DNA from: Mesorhizobium neociceri
Lineage (GTDB): Bacteria > Pseudomonadota > Alphaproteobacteria > Rhizobiales > Rhizobiaceae
DNA length: 64,000 nt
NCBI RefSeq assembly: GCF_013520985.1
Contig: NZ_JACDTY010000005.1
Span: 186,001 to 250,000 of the forward strand
Direction: 5' to 3'
Below, piece after piece: positions 61,663-64,000 of this stretch; the first letter of the stretch is position 1; the number at the start of each line of letters is the position of its first letter. Below the pieces are notes generated by a model. The model ran no database searches and was not told the DNA's origin. It was given only the letters and a program-made list of their open reading frames with translations. A program made the translations under genes and the position numbers.

Positions 61663-64000
61663 TTAGTCGGCGTGCACCGGCATCAGCTTCGGGTCGGGCT
61701 TTTCGGCGTGGTGCGGCAGGTCCTTGCTGGCGATGAAAGTGTAGAACATCGGCACCACGAACAGGGTGAACATGGTTCCGACCAGGATGCCGGTGAAGAT
61801 CACCAGGCCCATCGAATAGCGCGCCGCGGCACCCGCGCCGCTGGACACGATCAGCGGCACGACGCCGAGCGCCATCGCCGCCGTCGTCATCAGGATCGGC
61901 CGCAGGCGCACCTTGGCCGAGGCGACGATCGCATCGCGCCGCCGCATGCCATGCAGCTCGCGCTGCTGGTTGGCGAACTCGACCAGAAGAATGCCGTGCT
62001 TGGTGATCAGGCCGATCAGTGTGATCAAGCCAACCTGGGTGTAGATGTTGAGCGTTCCAAGCCCCAGATTGAGCGGCACGATGGCGCCGAAGATCGACAG
62101 CGGCACCGCCATCATGATGATCAGCGGGTCGCGGAAGCTTTCGAACTGCGCTGCCAGCACCAGGTAGATGACGATGACGGCGGCCGCGAACGCGATCAGG
62201 ATCGTGTTGCCCTGCTCCTTTTCCTGCCGGGATTGGCCGGAATAATCGATGAAGAAGGTGTCGGGCAGGCTTTCCTTGGCAAGGTTCTCCAGGGTCTGCA
62301 GCCCGTCGCCGGTGGTGACGCCGGGAAGCGGCAGCGCTGATATCGTTGCCGAGTTCAGCTGGTTGAACTGCTCGATCGCGGCCGGCGCGGCGTTGGTCGA
62401 AATCTTCACCACCGCCGAAAGCGGCACCATCTCGCCGGTCACGCTGCGCACGAAATATTCGCCGAGCTTCTCGGGATTGTCGCGGAATTCCTGCGGCACC
62501 TGCGGGATGATGTCGTAGCTGTTGGAGTCGCGGTCGAACTGCGCCACTTCGGCGCCGCCGACCAGCAGCGTCAGCGTCTGGCCGATGTCGGCGATCGGCA
62601 GGTTGAGGGCTGCGGCGCGGTCGCGGTCGATGGTCACCGTCACCTGTGGCGCGTCGAAGGACATCGAGTTCTGCACGACGATGAAGCGACCGGAGGCCTG
62701 CGCCTTGTTCTTGATCTGCTCGGCCGCCTCGTAGACCTCGGCGGAACCGCCGGTCGAGCGCACCACCATGGAGATCGGCAGGCCGCCGCCGGAGCCGGGC
62801 AGCGTCGGCGGCGCGAAGACGAAGGCCTCGACGCCGGCGACCTTGGCGAGGCGTCCCTGGATGTCGGCCTGAAGCTCCTTTGAATTGCGCTGACGCTCGG
62901 CCCAATCCTTGAAGGCGAAGCCGACAAAGGCGCCGTTGGTCGCACCGCCAAAGGCAACGGCTGAGAATTGCGCCCTGGTCTCGGGAATGTCCTTCACCAG
63001 GCCGAGGATCTGGTTGACGTAGGTCTCGGTGTAGTCCGAGGTCGCATAGCGCGGTGCCGTTACGATCGACAGCAGGAAGCCCTGATCCTCTTCCGGCGCC
63101 AGTTCGCTCGAGGTCTTGGTGAACATGAAGCCGGTGAGCGCCACCAGCGCCACGACCATCAGCAGCGTCACCGGCCGATTTCTCAAGGAGGCGGTGACCG
63201 CCCGCTCGTAGACATGCTCGACACGGCTGAAGGTGCCGTCGACGATGCGCTGGAAGCGGCTGTGCGATCCGGCCTTGAGGAGACGTGCGGCCATCATCGG
63301 CGTAATGGTGACGGCAATCAGGCCGGACAGCACCACCGAGCCGGCGAGCGTCACTGCAAATTCGCGGAAGAGCGCGCCGGTCAGGCCGCCGGTGAAGGCC
63401 AGCGGCGCAAACACGGCAGCGAGCGTGATGGTCATTGCCACGATAGCGGAGAAAATCTCGCGCATGCCGTTGAAGGCCGCCTGCATCGGCGACATGTGGT
63501 CTTCCTCCATGTGGCGATGGATGTTTTCCACCACCACGATGGCGTCGTCGACGACAAGGCCGATGGCCAGCACCATGGCCAGCAACGACAGAAGGTTGAT
63601 CGAATATCCCACAGCAAACAAAAGGAAGCAGACGCCGACCAGCGACAGCGGGATGGTCACGATCGGCATCATCACCGAGCGGAACGAGCCGAGGAATAAC
63701 AGGATGACCACGACGACGATGGCGACGGCCTCGGCGATGGTCTTGAACACCTCGTCGATCGAGGCGCTGATCTGCTCGGTGGAATCGTAGACGATCTCGA
63801 TGGTCATGCCTTTCGGCAGCGTGTCCTGGATCAAAGGCACGATCTTGTGGATCGCCTCCGCCGTCGTCAGCGGGTTGGCGGCCGGCGTCGGGAAGATGGC
63901 GAGGAAGGTGCCGGGTTTGCCATTGAAGCTCACCCTCGTGTCGGTGCTCTCGGCGGCAAGTTCGACGCGCGCGACGTCGCGCAACCGAACCACCTGGCCG
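61663..64000 (-). CDS. RND multidrug efflux permease, C-terminal part (5' end outside window)
   Basis: About 780 residues of an HAE1-type inner-membrane efflux pump; the frame stays open to the window edge, so the N-terminal porter region is missing. Visible features include FLGSFRSVMMPIVTIPLSLVG, ALAIGLVVDDAIVVVENIHRHME (membrane helix 4 with the proton-relay Asp-Asp pair), and C-terminal GTLNIYTQVGLITLIGLITKHGILLVEFANQ. It works as a trimer with a membrane-fusion protein, which should lie upstream outside the window. Confidence 0.92.
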   Translation of the reverse strand, partial: GQVVRLRDVARVELAAESTDTRVSFNGKPGTFLAIFPTPAANPLTTAEAIHKIVPLIQDTLPKGMTIEIVYDSTEQISASIDEVFKTIAEAVAIVVVVILLFLGSFRSVMMPIVTIPLSLVGVCFLLFAVGYSINLLSLLAMVLAIGLVVDDAIVVVENIHRHMEEDHMSPMQAAFNGMREIFSAIVAMTITLAAVFAPLAFTGGLTGALFREFAVTLAGSVVLSGLIAVTITPMMAARLLKAGSHSRFQRIVDGTFSRVEHVYERAVTASLRNRPVTLLMVVALVALTGFMFTKTSSELAPEEDQGFLLSIVTAPRYATSDYTETYVNQILGLVKDIPETRAQFSAVAFGGATNGAFVGFAFKDWAERQRNSKELQADIQGRLAKVAGVEAFVFAPPTLPGSGGGLPISMVVRSTGGSAEVYEAAEQIKNKAQASGRFIVVQNSMSFDAPQVTVTIDRDRAAALNLPIADIGQTLTLLVGGAEVAQFDRDSNSYDIIPQVPQEFRDNPEKLGEYFVRSVTGEMVPLSAVVKISTNAAPAAIEQFNQLNSATISALPLPGVTTGDGLQTLENLAKESLPDTFFIDYSGQSRQEKEQGNTILIAFAAAVIVIYLVLAAQFESFRDPLIIMMAVPLSIFGAIVPLNLGLGTLNIYTQVGLITLIGLITKHGILLVEFANQQRELHGMRRRDAIVASAKVRLRPILMTTAAMALGVVPLIVSSGAGAAARYSMGLVIFTGILVGTMFTLFVVPMFYTFIASKDLPHHAEKPDPKLMPVHAD

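Overview
The window is chromosomal DNA of a GC-rich alphaproteobacterium in the order Hyphomicrobiales, most likely Mesorhizobium or a close relative. The grounds are the pstSCAB-phoUB order with a long PstA, a phyR/nepR-ecfG general-stress locus, several HWE/HisKA_2 kinases, a DUF2865 protein, and short palindromic intergenic repeats of the kind common in rhizobia. I saw no rRNA, tRNA, CRISPR array, transposase or prophage.

Layout. 0-3 kb: the end of a glutathione transferase gene and small exported or hypothetical proteins. 3.2-7.7 kb: a 1518-residue hybrid histidine kinase with about seven PAS domains. 8.1-14.4 kb: the phosphate regulon (three-repeat Pho box, pstSCAB, phoU, phoB). 14.4-19.4 kb: a ROK repressor divergent from a xylose-type ABC transporter (xylFH plus a one-domain ATPase), with a palindromic operator between them. 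19.5-32.6 kb: a general stress response island. It holds phyR, nepR-ecfG, three HWE-type kinases, a Crp/Fnr regulator, a single-domain receiver, membrane and envelope stress proteins, a lipid kinase-like protein and a triple PRC-barrel protein. Ten intergenic sites read exactly GGAAC-N16-CGTT, the EcfG promoter consensus, and each lies just upstream of a gene pointing the right way. 32.7-37.9 kb: a phosphonate monoester hydrolase/sulfatase-family enzyme, a ring-cleaving dioxygenase/esterase/GNAT operon and an M19 dipeptidase.

37.7-55.2 kb is a probable catabolic and uptake cluster for an N-methylated or amine compound. It contains a GcvT-like aminomethyltransferase, two overlapping phytoene-desaturase-like FAD enzymes, a SAM methyltransferase, a BetI-like TetR regulator, two paralogous PotD-type binding proteins, a monoamine-oxidase-like and a DAO-type flavoenzyme, a PotABC-like importer, a class III aminotransferase and a Rieske oxygenase. 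A 16-bp motif TTGAA-N6-TTCAA occurs in the three control regions of this cluster, which suggests one regulon under the BetI-like repressor. This is the best candidate here for an undescribed system; its substrate cannot be read from the sequence.

55.7-64 kb: a small exported protein, a hybrid kinase next to an OmpR-type regulator and a divergent regulator with a degenerate receiver, two small membrane/exported proteins, an L,D-transpeptidase, and the C-terminal part of an RND efflux pump running off the window.

Four families of palindromic or composite intergenic repeats are present. Hairpins follow three solute-binding-protein genes (pstS, xylF and the first PotD paralogue) and may set differential expression. 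Functions are assigned from recognisable motifs only; no database search was run.
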